Position numbers and translations under genes: made by a program
Notes under the pieces: model-generated
Databases searched by the model: none
What the model was told of the DNA's origin: nothing
The model's input: only the letters and a program-made list of their open reading frames with translations
Part shown: one piece after another, positions 1 to 7,761 of the stretch
Position numbering within the stretch: the stretch's first letter is position 1
Layout: every line of letters starts with the position of its first letter
Assembly: GCA_030428565.1 (NCBI GenBank)
Contig: JAUIDR010000014.1
Coordinates: forward strand, 1-64,000
DNA: 64,000 nucleotides
Source of the DNA: Alphaproteobacteria bacterium
GTDB lineage: Bacteria; Pseudomonadota; Alphaproteobacteria; UBA7985; JAUIBT01
Reading direction: 5' to 3'

Positions 1-189
1 AAGCTCCACCAGCGCGGGTGCCAGGCTGCTGGAAGCGCGGGTCGCCGACAGCAGGTCAAAGATGGCCAAGGTCATTTCGGGCTTGTGCCCAGCAATAGCG
101 GTCCACTCGGCAAAGCTGCCGTAGGTCGCAACGCGTTCTTGCAGTGCGGGGTCTAGATCCTGGTCGGCGACGGGCTCGATACGGGGCAT
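1..189 (-). CDS. Carboxymuconolactone decarboxylase/AhpD-like protein, N-terminal part
   Basis: The first 63 codons of a minus-strand gene are present; the rest lies left of the window. The protein begins MPRIEPVADQDLDPA and continues with a tract containing RVATYGSFAEW and GHKPEMTLAIFDLL. This resembles the N-terminal helices of CMD/AhpD-like proteins, where an early helix precedes the CxxC-containing core. That catalytic core is not in the window, so neither peroxidase nor decarboxylase activity can be judged. It ends 30 bp after the SDR gene transcribed in the same direction and may be cotranscribed with it. The family call is by eye from a short segment. Confidence 0.6.
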   Translation of the reverse strand, partial: MPRIEPVADQDLDPALQERVATYGSFAEWTAIAGHKPEMTLAIFDLLSATRASSSLAPALVEL

Positions 190-219
190 GAGAGCACTCT
201 GGTTTTGGGGTTATCGGTA

Positions 220-924
220 TCAAACGGAGCGGGTAAGGCCGCCATCGATGCGCAGGTTTTGGCCGGTCATATAAGCCCCATTTTCGGAGGCCAAGAACGA
301 GATAAGCGCGGAGACTTCGCCCACGCTGCCATAACGTCCCAGCGGAATGCGCGCCTTTCGCTCTTCTGTCGCTGGCAAACTGTCGATGAAGCCAGGCAAC
401 ACGTTGTTTATGCGGATGTTATCGCTGGCGTATTTATCCGCGTAGAGCTTGGTGAAAGCCGCCAAGCCTGCTCGGAAAACGCCAGAGGTGGGAAACAAGG
501 GGTCGGGCTCAAAGGCCGCGAAGGTGGAAATATTAATGATGGCGCCGCCGCCTTGGCTTTGCATCAAGGGTGTAACCAGGCGGGTCGGGCGGATCACGTT
601 CATCAGGTAGACCTCCATGCCGCGATGCCAATCATCGTCGCTTAGATCTAAGATTGGCCCCTTTGGCCCGTGCCCAGCCGAATTGACCAAGATATCCACG
701 CGGCCCCAACGTTCTTGCGCCCCGCTCACGAGATCAGCCAAGGCTGCATCGTCTAAATTGGAGCCAGTGACGCCGAAACCGCCAAGCTCTTCGCCCAGGG
801 CTTGGCCCCTGCCCGAGGATGAGAGAATGCCAACATTGAAGCCGTCGGCGGCGAGCCGTTTGGCTGCATCCGCTCCCATGCCGCTGCCGCCAGCGGTTAC
901 AAGCGCTACTTTTTTACCTGTCAT
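220..924 (-). CDS. SDR-family oxidoreductase with altered catalytic site
   Basis: A 234-residue Rossmann protein. It starts MTGKKVALVTAGGSGMG, a normal SDR dinucleotide-binding glycine motif, followed by LVNSAG (the NAG motif) near residue 84 and a C-terminal GQNLRIDGGLT typical of SDRs. Where classical SDRs carry YxxxK, this protein reads PTSGVFRAGLAAFTK, so by my alignment Tyr is replaced by Ser and Lys by Arg. The fold is therefore clear, but the usual proton-relay chemistry is in doubt. It may be a divergent reductase or a non-catalytic member. A GGAGG-like site lies just upstream of the start. It precedes the CMD-like gene on the same strand. Confidence 0.85.
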   Translation of the reverse strand: MTGKKVALVTAGGSGMGADAAKRLAADGFNVGILSSSGRGQALGEELGGFGVTGSNLDDAALADLVSGAQERWGRVDILVNSAGHGPKGPILDLSDDDWHRGMEVYLMNVIRPTRLVTPLMQSQGGGAIINISTFAAFEPDPLFPTSGVFRAGLAAFTKLYADKYASDNIRINNVLPGFIDSLPATEERKARIPLGRYGSVGEVSALISFLASENGAYMTGQNLRIDGGLTRSV

Positions 925-1186
925 TTTGGCCTCCTAAGTTGCCCCGCAAATCTATATGGGAGCAGGCTGCGTTGCGATTGCAATTTGAAGGGCGGCAAGA
1001 AAAACCGCGCTTTCGCCTGAGCTTTGGCGCTCCGTCACAAAATCGGTCGAGGGCCGTGCAAATAACATTCTCATGATGGGCGCGGGCTCGCAAGGCTTGC
1101 GGCTTTACATATGCCCAAGGTGCTCTAGCTTAGGCAAGGGTTGCGGGCCGTTTGATTTGGTCCGACCACGCAAAGAGGAAATCTTT

Positions 1187-1975
1187 ATGCTTCGTAAGCT
1201 ATCAAAATTCGGCGCCGCGCTGTTTGGCGTTGCTGTTCTACTCCTGCCTTCTTGGGTCCTGGCGCAATCGACACTGGACAACATCTTGGCCAGCGGCAAA
1301 TTGCGATTTGGTACAACGGGGGATTGGAACCCCATGACCATGCGCGATCCTGCCACCAACGATCGGATGGGCTTTGACATTGATGTCGCTAACGCCCTTG
1401 CCGCTGACCTGGGTGTTGAGGTTGAGTTCGTACCGACTACTTGGAAGACCATCGTCGCTGGTGTGGCTTCGGGAGCCTATGACATGACGGGCTCTGCGTC
1501 TGTCACCGTTGGACGTGCCAAGACGGCGGGCTATACCGAGCCCTATCTGGCGCTTGCGACCGTGCCGCTGACCTTGGCGGCCAATGCCGATAAGTATCAA
1601 AGCATCGACGATATCAACCAAGAAGGCGTGCGCGTGGCCGTGACGGCGGGCACCTCTCAACAGTTCCAGGCGCCAAACCTGTTCCCCAACGCCACCATCA
1701 TCAAGGTCGAAGCGCCCGCGCGTGAGTACGGCGAGGTGCTGGCAGGGCGCGCAGATGTCTCCATTACCTCGAATGTTGAGGCCAAGACATTGGTGGAAAA
1801 ATTCGACCGACTAACCATTGTGCCTGCAAAGCCTGCTTTCCCGACGCTGATTGCCATGCTGACCCCGCGCGACGATCAGGCTTGGATCAATTACTTGAAC
1901 CACTGGATCGCGATCAAGAAGGAGCTGGGCTTCTTCGATGAGTTGAAAGCCAAGTGGATGGGCGGCGGCGAATAG
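1187..1975 (+). CDS. ABC transporter solute-binding protein, cyclohexadienyl dehydratase-like family
   Basis: A 262-residue periplasmic binding protein. An N-terminal signal peptide (MLRKLSKFGAALFGVAV, cleaved after VLAQ) precedes an SBP_bac_3 domain. The stretch KLRFGTTGDWNPMTMRDP followed by GFDIDVANALAADLGV resembles the PheC/cyclohexadienyl dehydratase-like branch of the amino-acid-binding family. I chose the ATG at 1187 because AGAGGA lies just upstream and the signal peptide begins there; the open frame runs on to 1073 without a sensible leader. The next gene is an amino-acid-type permease, so the pair probably imports a polar amino acid or related acid. The ligand cannot be named. Confidence 0.88.
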   Translation: MLRKLSKFGAALFGVAVLLLPSWVLAQSTLDNILASGKLRFGTTGDWNPMTMRDPATNDRMGFDIDVANALAADLGVEVEFVPTTWKTIVAGVASGAYDMTGSASVTVGRAKTAGYTEPYLALATVPLTLAANADKYQSIDDINQEGVRVAVTAGTSQQFQAPNLFPNATIIKVEAPAREYGEVLAGRADVSITSNVEAKTLVEKFDRLTIVPAKPAFPTLIAMLTPRDDQAWINYLNHWIAIKKELGFFDELKAKWMGGGE

Positions 1976-2137
1976 CACCCTTCGCATTGCGGCGTTGGGC
2001 CCTCGGTCGCTGGCTGGGGGCTTGCCAACAGGCTCCTGACTCTGTTCCTTATGAGTGGTATCGCTCGGGGCAGGGCAGGGGCCTTTATCTTTGTTGGACC
2101 GGGTTGATTTGGGCCTTCGGGCGGGGGAGAAAGATGC

Positions 2138-3019
2138 ATGAATGCACGCAATGAGGCGCTGTTTACACTGCTATCCATTCTTGGCGCGGTGGTTCTGTGG
2201 CTTGTCTTATCCAAGGTCTCCAACGGCGTTTGGCGCGGCAACGTCATCGACCCCAGCTTGAAAGGCGGCTGGAACAACGTCGTCTTTATGGCCTCTGGTC
2301 TGGGCACAACGGTTTTGATCGCACTGGTCGGCATGCTGCTGGCTTTGGCACTGGGCCTGGTGATCGCGCTGCCGGGCTTGTCCAGCTTTGGACCGGCAAA
2401 GTTGCTCAATCGCATGCTGGTCGAATACCTGCGCGCTATTCCGCCCATCGTCATGCTGCTTTGGATTTTCTACGCGCTGCCGATCCTAACCGGGCAGGAT
2501 TTCTTCAGCGGGATTTCGGCCTTGTTCAACGCGGTGCGCACCGGGGTTTGGAACGGCCTGGTCGCACCTTTGAGTGGGGCGGAACCCGTGACACGCGCAG
2601 CGGATTATTCGCGGATCGTGGCCGGGATCATCGCGCTGGGTCTGGTGGATGCGCCCTTTGTGGCTGAGATCTATCGCTCTGGCTTCCAGTCTATCGAGCG
2701 CGGCCAGCACGATGCCGCCGATGCCTTGGGCCTAACCTATGGTGCCAAGATGCGCTTGGTCTTGTTGCCGCAAGTGGTGCGCATTGTCCTGCCCGCTTTG
2801 GGCAACCAGTTCGTCTTGATGGTCAAGATGTCCTCGCTTGTCTACGTGCTGGGCGCGCAAGATTTGACCCAACGCGCGGGTGAGATCACCACCTCGACCT
2901 TCTTGTGGTTGGAGCCCTACACATTCCTGGTTCTAGAGTACTTGATTTTGGTGCTGCTGATTTCGGGCCTTGTACGGCTGGTTGAGCTGCGATTGCGCGC
3001 CGGGTACGGTACGAGATAG
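2138..3019 (+). CDS. ABC transporter permease, polar amino acid (HisM/GlnP) family
   Basis: A 293-residue inner-membrane protein with about six hydrophobic segments. The cytoplasmic EAA loop is visible as DAADALGLTYGAKMRLVLLPQ around residues 191-210, where it would contact an ABC ATPase. A longer loop separates two central helices (about residues 120-155), as in some HisMQ-type permeases. GGGAG lies upstream of the ATG. The gene follows the solute-binding protein at 1187 with a 162-bp gap. No ATPase gene and no second permease follow, so either this half-transporter homodimerises and borrows an ATPase encoded elsewhere or the operon has been broken. Confidence 0.9.
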   Translation: MNARNEALFTLLSILGAVVLWLVLSKVSNGVWRGNVIDPSLKGGWNNVVFMASGLGTTVLIALVGMLLALALGLVIALPGLSSFGPAKLLNRMLVEYLRAIPPIVMLLWIFYALPILTGQDFFSGISALFNAVRTGVWNGLVAPLSGAEPVTRAADYSRIVAGIIALGLVDAPFVAEIYRSGFQSIERGQHDAADALGLTYGAKMRLVLLPQVVRIVLPALGNQFVLMVKMSSLVYVLGAQDLTQRAGEITTSTFLWLEPYTFLVLEYLILVLLISGLVRLVELRLRAGYGTR

Positions 3020-3078
3020 GGAATACAATTTCCTGTTGAGGGTGCCGTCATGGCTTACGCGCGGCTGCCCCAAGCGGT

Positions 3079-3282
3079 TTGGCTCGGTGGCAAAGCGCGA
3101 CTATCTTGGCTGCCGGGCCCTTGGCCTGGTTTGCCTTGCCGGTCTTGCAATCGCATATCGCAGAATTTGCCCCGCCGGGCAGGCAAGCCGCCTTACAGGT
3201 TGGCCTGCTTATCTTACAGGTCTTGCTAATTGGTGGTTTTGCAGTCAGCCCGGCGTTTGTCGCTTTGCTTATCGGGGGCTAG
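3079..3282 (+). CDS. Possible small membrane protein
   Basis: An open frame of 67 codons from a TTG. It contains ATILAAGPLAWFALPVL and ALQVGLLILQVLLIGGF followed by PAFVALLIGG, which would make two hydrophobic helices, and its composition fits a real protein. The start is weak. An upstream ATG at 3050 opens a different frame (MAYARLPQAVWLGGKAR) that could be the true N-terminus if a frameshift lies near 3100. No family is recognised. It sits between the ABC permease and the MFS gene on the same strand. Confidence 0.35.
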   Translation: MARWQSATILAAGPLAWFALPVLQSHIAEFAPPGRQAALQVGLLILQVLLIGGFAVSPAFVALLIGG

Positions 3283-3423
3283 GGGGCTGCGGGCGAGCGC
3301 GACCTTGACCTGCCGTGTCTGGGCGCGCAGAAGCGTAATCGATCCGCTCACTTTTACTTGGCCACAACGAAGCCTTTGGGATAGCCTGCGTGCCCTTTCC
3401 CCAGCGCAATCGGTGTTGAGTTG

Positions 3424-4683
3424 ATGAGCATTTTTCGCCTGCCGTTAGCGGTCTGGATCGCCTTTTTCGTCGTCGTCCTCGACATGCTGGGCGTGGGGCT
3501 CATCTGGCCTGTCTTGCCGCAACTCCTCGCCGAGCTGACCGGCCAAGCCGCCGAGGCGACAGCGCGCTGGTCGGGCGCACTGATGGTGGCTTACGCGGGC
3601 ACCCAGTTTCTGTTCGGTACTGTGATTGGCAGCCTGTCTGACCGCTTTGGCCGTCGTCCGGTTCTGCTGCTGGCTCTGGCTTGTTTGGCCTTCAACTACC
3701 TGGTCATGGCGTCGGCCAGTTCCATCGCGCTCTTGTTCTTGGGCCGCTTGGCCTCAGGCGCAGCGGGTGCCACCATGTCGGTCGCCTACGCTATCGTGGC
3801 CGATGTCACCACGCCGGGCCAACGCGCTGGCGCGATGGGGCTGGTTGGCGCAGCCTTCGGTCTGGGCTTTAGTTTGGGCCCGGCCTTGGGCGGCTTGTTG
3901 GGCGTCTGGGGCACCCGCGCACCTTTCATCGCGGCAACTCTGGCCGTGTCCGCTGCATTGATCTTCGCGACGATTTTCTTCAAAGAAAGCCTTCCTTCGA
4001 CCGACCGTCGCGCTTTTTCTTGGCGCCGCTCGAACCCCTTGGGGGCACTTCTGAAGATCATGGAACATCGCGGTTTGGCGGCTTTGTTTGGCGTTTTCTT
4101 TTTGATGAACACCGCGGGCGAGGTCTACCCGTCGATCTGGAACTACTTCGTGCTGGTGGCTTTCGACTGGGGACCGGCCATGATCGGCCTGTCGCTGGCT
4201 TTTGTTGGCGTGACCTCGGCTTTTGCCCAGGTGGTGCTGACGGGGCGTCTTGCGGACTGGTTGGGAGACTACGGCGCCGCGCTGCTCACCCTGTGCATTT
4301 CAAGCGCTGCTATGCTGGGCATTGGCCTGTTGCCAATGGCGCCGGGGCTCTTTGCGCTGATTTGGCCGCTCATGCTGGCGACCACCATTGGCGGTGTGGC
4401 GCATCCGGCCTTACAGAGCCTGTTGTCAAAAACGCGCTCAGCCAGCGAGCAAGGCGAGTTGCAGGGCATCTTGGCCAGCCTTATGGCGCTGTCTAGTATC
4501 ATCACGCCTTTGGCGGCCACCCACATCTTCCAGGCCTCGACTATTGCGCGCCCGGATGCGCCCGTGCCGGGCATGGTGTTCTTCTTCTCCAGCACGGTCG
4601 AGCTGGGCGCGATTGTCTTGTTGGTGTTCGGTGTCAGCCGTGCTTTGATCGCCCAAACCAGCCATCCCAAGCCTCAAGCCTAG
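3424..4683 (+). CDS. MFS transporter, TCR/Tet-like drug:H+ antiporter group
   Basis: A 419-residue protein with about twelve hydrophobic segments. MFS motif A is present between helices 2 and 3 (GSLSDRFGRRPVLL). A motif-C-like stretch (GAAFGLGFSLGPALGG) in helix 5 places it with the antiporters. The sequence MLGVGLIWPVLPQLL in helix 1 and the overall layout match the tetracycline-resistance-like exporters of Proteobacteria, although the true substrate is unknown. A TTG-ATG pair occurs at the start and I took the ATG. It lies 36 bp before cobH on the same strand, so the cobalamin genes may be read from its transcript. Confidence 0.9.
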   Translation: MSIFRLPLAVWIAFFVVVLDMLGVGLIWPVLPQLLAELTGQAAEATARWSGALMVAYAGTQFLFGTVIGSLSDRFGRRPVLLLALACLAFNYLVMASASSIALLFLGRLASGAAGATMSVAYAIVADVTTPGQRAGAMGLVGAAFGLGFSLGPALGGLLGVWGTRAPFIAATLAVSAALIFATIFFKESLPSTDRRAFSWRRSNPLGALLKIMEHRGLAALFGVFFLMNTAGEVYPSIWNYFVLVAFDWGPAMIGLSLAFVGVTSAFAQVVLTGRLADWLGDYGAALLTLCISSAAMLGIGLLPMAPGLFALIWPLMLATTIGGVAHPALQSLLSKTRSASEQGELQGILASLMALSSIITPLAATHIFQASTIARPDAPVPGMVFFFSSTVELGAIVLLVFGVSRALIAQTSHPKPQA

Positions 4684-4688
4684 TCTGT

Positions 4689-4718
4689 TTTTGCCGAGCC
4701 TGCTTTTGCCGAGCCTGC
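4689..4718 (+). repeat. 15-bp tandem duplication before cobH
   Basis: Two identical adjacent copies of ttttgccgagcctgc end two bases before the cobH ATG. The duplication occupies the place where a ribosome binding site should be, and no good Shine-Dalgarno sequence is visible in it. Confidence 0.85.
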
Positions 4719-4719
4719 C

Positions 4720-5355
4720 ATGCCTTACGATTACATAAAATCGCCCGCCGAAATTTACCGCAAGAGCTTTGCCCTTGTGGGCGAGGCGCTGGCCGGGCAC
4801 GCCCTGCCATCGGCCTTGATGCCCGTTGCTAAGCGTCTGGTCCACACCTGCGGCGATCCTAGTATCGTCGAGGTCTTGGACTGGTCTGCCGATTTCTTGC
4901 AAGCGGGCCTAGCTGGGCTGTCGCGCGCGCTGTTGGTCGATGTTGAAATGGTGAGCGCTGGCATTACGGCGCGCTTTTTGCCTGCTGGCGTGGCGCCGGT
5001 CTGCCAGCTCAACCATCCCGAGGTTGCGGGGTTGGCGGAGCGCTTGGGAACCACACGCTCAGCCGCTGCGGTTGAGCTGTGGGGGCAGGCGCTTGAAGGT
5101 GGCCTGGTTGTGATCGGAAACGCACCAACGGCGCTGTTTCATCTGCTTGAAGGCATAGAAGCGGGCCGTCTGCCGCGCCCAGCGGCGCTGGTCGCAATGC
5201 CGGTGGGATTTGTTGGCGCTGCGGAAAGTAAAGAAGCGGTTGCCGCCAGCGATTTACCCTTTATCACTGTCCACGGGACGCGCGGTGGCTCGGCTCTGGC
5301 GGCGTCGGTCGTTAACGCTCTGGCGCTGATCGCGCGCAACGAGAGCCAAGAATAA
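4720..5355 (+). CDS. cobH: Precorrin-8X methylmutase
   Basis: A 211-residue protein of normal CobH/CbiC length. It moves the methyl group from C11 to C12 of precorrin-8X to give hydrogenobyrinate in the aerobic cobalamin pathway. The start MPYDYIKSPAEIYRKSF, the VHTCGDPSIVE segment with the conserved catalytic-region His (about residue 43), and GNAPTALFHLLE near residue 131 are family signatures. MPVGFVGAAESKEA near the C-terminus is also conserved. The next gene, cobL, starts 21 bp downstream, so the two form an operon. No cobalamin riboswitch was recognised upstream. Confidence 0.95.
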   Translation: MPYDYIKSPAEIYRKSFALVGEALAGHALPSALMPVAKRLVHTCGDPSIVEVLDWSADFLQAGLAGLSRALLVDVEMVSAGITARFLPAGVAPVCQLNHPEVAGLAERLGTTRSAAAVELWGQALEGGLVVIGNAPTALFHLLEGIEAGRLPRPAALVAMPVGFVGAAESKEAVAASDLPFITVHGTRGGSALAASVVNALALIARNESQE

Positions 5356-5376
5356 AGAGGCTGGAGGAGAACAACT

Positions 5377-6615
5377 ATGGCCGTCAAACCTGGACCCAGA
5401 TCGCGCATTGATCGGTCTTGGATTAACGTGATCGGCATCGGCGAGGATGGCTTAAAGGGCCTAACGCCAGTAGCGCGCGCGGCCCTTGACCAGTCGATCG
5501 CTGTCTTTGGCGGCGAGCGTCACCTCAAGATGTTGGGCCGTCAAGATCGTCCGCTTGTTCCTTGGCCCAAGCCCTTTTCTATTCCGGCGGCTAAAATGCG
5601 CCAATTCAAGCCGGGGCCGGTCGCGGTCTTGGCGACTGGCGATCCGTTTCACTTCGGTGTGGGGGCGGCGTTGAGCCGAACCTTCAAGCCGGAAGAGTTG
5701 AGCGTCTTTCCCGGCGTCTCCGCTTTTTCCATGGCCGCAGCCCGCATGGGCTGGTCGCTGGAGGAAGTGAGCTGCATCAGCTTGCACGGTCGGCCCATCG
5801 CCAATCTTTCCAGCATAATTGCGCCCGATCAAAAGATCCTGGCTCTGGGCGTCGGGGACACTTCGCAGAAGGTGGCCGACCTTTTGACCAAGTACGGCTT
5901 TGGCCCGTCGATCATCACCGCGCTGTCGCGTATGGGCGGCGAGGGCGAGGAAGTGTTGCGTCACGAGGCCCACCACTGGCCGACTTGGGATATCCATGAA
6001 CTGACAACGCTGGCGATCGAATGCCGGACCTTGGACCGCGACCGGCCACGCTCGCGGGTGCCGGGGGTGGCGGATTCTTATTTTGAGCACGACGGTCAAA
6101 TTACCAAGCGCGATGTGCGCGCGGTCACGCTGTCTCGTTTGGCACCCTCGGCGGGCGAATTGTTATGGGATGTGGGGGCAGGCTGCGGCTCGATCGCGAT
6201 TGAGTGGATGCGAGCGGCCCCGCGCGCGCGCGCCATTGCCATCGAGCGCGACCAGACCCGCGTTGGCATGATTTTGCGCAATGCCGAAGCTTTGGGCACA
6301 CCGGGACTGGAAATCAGCTCGGGCGCGGCGCCAGAGATCTTGCGCAATCTGGAAGCCCCAGACGCGATTTTCATCGGCGGTGGGTTATCGAACGTTGGTG
6401 TCTTGGAGCGCTGCTGGCAAGCCTTGAAGCCGGGCGGCCGGCTGGTCGCCAACGCAGTGACCCTGGAAGGCGAATTTCGCATGATGGAGTTTGCTGCGCG
6501 CGAAGAAGTGGTGCTGACGCGCTTGCAGTTGGCTTCAGCCCAGCCCTTGGGCAAACGCTGGACCTGGCGCCCTGCGCTTCCCATTACCCAGATGTGTGCG
6601 GAAAAGCTGATTTAG
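5377..6615 (+). CDS. cobL: Precorrin-6Y C5,15-methyltransferase (decarboxylating), CbiE-CbiT fusion
   Basis: A 412-residue bifunctional enzyme that methylates precorrin-6Y at C5 and C15 and decarboxylates the C12 acetate. The N-terminal half (about 1-210) is a tetrapyrrole methylase (CbiE) with VIGIGEDGLKGL at the start. The C-terminal half (about 225-405) is a Rossmann methyltransferase (CbiT) with the SAM motif LLWDVGAGCGSIAIEWMRA. The product feeds CobH, encoded just upstream. A strong GGAGGAG site precedes the ATG. The other corrin methyltransferases lie 52 kb away in this window (cobI, cobJ, cobM). Confidence 0.96.
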   Translation: MAVKPGPRSRIDRSWINVIGIGEDGLKGLTPVARAALDQSIAVFGGERHLKMLGRQDRPLVPWPKPFSIPAAKMRQFKPGPVAVLATGDPFHFGVGAALSRTFKPEELSVFPGVSAFSMAAARMGWSLEEVSCISLHGRPIANLSSIIAPDQKILALGVGDTSQKVADLLTKYGFGPSIITALSRMGGEGEEVLRHEAHHWPTWDIHELTTLAIECRTLDRDRPRSRVPGVADSYFEHDGQITKRDVRAVTLSRLAPSAGELLWDVGAGCGSIAIEWMRAAPRARAIAIERDQTRVGMILRNAEALGTPGLEISSGAAPEILRNLEAPDAIFIGGGLSNVGVLERCWQALKPGGRLVANAVTLEGEFRMMEFAAREEVVLTRLQLASAQPLGKRWTWRPALPITQMCAEKLI

Positions 6616-6663
6616 ATCCCGTCGCGAACGGGTTGCAATCCGCGCGAGTTAGGACGTGCGACT

Positions 6664-6767
6664 AGAGCGTCAGGCGCTGGATTAGCAACATCCCATCGGC
6701 TCTAGCTGACTGATATCTGACGCAAGTCTATGCTCACTCGTGTTGCCACTCGTTCGCGGCTTGCGCT
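6664..6767 (-). repeat. 104-bp dispersed structured repeat, copy R
   Basis: The reverse complement of this stretch aligns without gaps over 104 bp to the tandem copies at 19991-20198, with about 13 mismatches by my hand alignment. In repeat orientation it starts agcgcaagccgcgaacg and ends cagcgcctgacgctct. It contains the internal inverted pieces cgcaag/cttgcg. It begins 48 bp after the cobL stop. No open reading frame or transposase is associated. Confidence 0.9.
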
Positions 6768-6776
6768 AGACACAAC

Positions 6777-6807
6777 AAAGGGCCCGTCGTGATCGACCGG
6801 CCCTTTT
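6777..6807 (+). terminator. Rho-independent-type terminator, possibly bidirectional
   Basis: AAAGGGCC (6777-6784) pairs perfectly with GGCCCTTT (6799-6806) around a 14-nt loop. The plus strand continues TTTTAAAC and the minus strand continues into TTTGTTGTG. It lies between cobL and the converging small membrane protein gene and could end both transcripts. Confidence 0.65.
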
Positions 6808-6840
6808 AAACTTTCAAGGTCGTCGGACCCGCCAACCGGC

Positions 6841-7053
6841 TTACAAGCGCAGCGCGGCAACCACGGCCAATACGATTGAGATAACCAGCAAGGCCAAGCC
6901 AGTTGTCAGGCTGCCCGCAACGGTTGCGAAGAACAGAAACAGGGCCAGACCAATCAGCAGCAAGGCGCTGACAGTGGCAACGCGCCAGAAGCCCAAGAAG
7001 GTTTTCTTGTGGCCCGCGGGGGACAGTTCGTATTCAAGACTTTGCTCGCTCAT
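6841..7053 (-). CDS. Small two-helix membrane protein, possibly cytochrome oxidase subunit IV-like
   Basis: A 70-residue protein. A short polar N-terminus (MSEQSLEYELSPAGHKKTF) is followed by two hydrophobic helices (about 22-45 and 48-70). The pattern HKKTFLGFWRVATVSALLL before the first helix resembles the small aa3-type cytochrome oxidase subunit IV domain, but that domain has one helix and I cannot confirm it. GAGGAAGA lies just upstream of the start. No oxidase genes are nearby. Confidence 0.7.
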   Translation of the reverse strand: MSEQSLEYELSPAGHKKTFLGFWRVATVSALLLIGLALFLFFATVAGSLTTGLALLVISIVLAVVAALRL

Positions 7054-7151
7054 GAGGTCTTCCTCGCTTGTTAATTCGTTCCGGCACTGGCGCTTGTGAT
7101 GGGCGCATCACAGGTTTTGAGCTGCCGAGGTTGTGATCAATTGCTTCCTGA

Positions 7152-7757
7152 TTACCGCCAGATGGCTCTGCCGTCAATCAACTGAACTTGTTGTGCGGCA
7201 ACCTGCTTCAAGCACTCGGGATAGAGGGCATGTTCCAAGGCCAGAAGGCGGCTAGACAGGCTCTCCAGGCTCTCACGAGGCTCTAAGTGAAGGGCGCGCT
7301 GGTCGATAATCGGGCCGGAGTCGAGCCCCGAGTCGACAAAATGCACTGTGCAGCCGGTCACGCGCACCCTCGCGCGGTGGGCTTGGGCTTGCGCGTCGAG
7401 GCCGGGAAACGAGGGCAGCAAAGAGGGGTGGATGTTGAGCAAGCGGCCCTGCCATCGCTCGGTAAAGCCAGCGGTTAATAAACGCATGTAGCCCGCCAGG
7501 CAGACCAGGTCGATGCCGCGATCGGTGAGGGCACGATCCAAACGCGTGTCAAAGTCTGCGCGGCCCTCGCCTGGGCTGCGGGTCAGCGCCAGGGTGGGCA
7601 GGCCTTGATCGCGGGCCCAGTCGAGGCCGGGCGCATCGGCCTTATTGGAGGCCACCAATTCAATGCGCGCCGGAAAGTCTGGGTCTTGGCAGGCGCGGAC
7701 CAATGACTGCATGTTGCTGCCGCGCCCGGAAATCAAAATGGCAGTCGCGCGCTTCAT
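7152..7757 (-). CDS. purN: Phosphoribosylglycinamide formyltransferase
   Basis: A 201-residue GART enzyme that transfers formyl from 10-formyl-THF to GAR, the third step of purine synthesis. The start RATAILISGRGSNMQSL carries the phosphate-binding loop. LAGYMRLLTAGF and LLNIHPSLLPSFPGLDAQ contain the conserved Asn-His pair (INIHPSLLP motif), and VHFVDSGLDSGPII carries the catalytic-region Asp. It follows purM with a 4-bp gap on the minus strand, so it is translated from the same message. Confidence 0.96.
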   Translation of the reverse strand: MKRATAILISGRGSNMQSLVRACQDPDFPARIELVASNKADAPGLDWARDQGLPTLALTRSPGEGRADFDTRLDRALTDRGIDLVCLAGYMRLLTAGFTERWQGRLLNIHPSLLPSFPGLDAQAQAHRARVRVTGCTVHFVDSGLDSGPIIDQRALHLEPRESLESLSSRLLALEHALYPECLKQVAAQQVQLIDGRAIWR

Positions 7758-7761
7758 GCGA

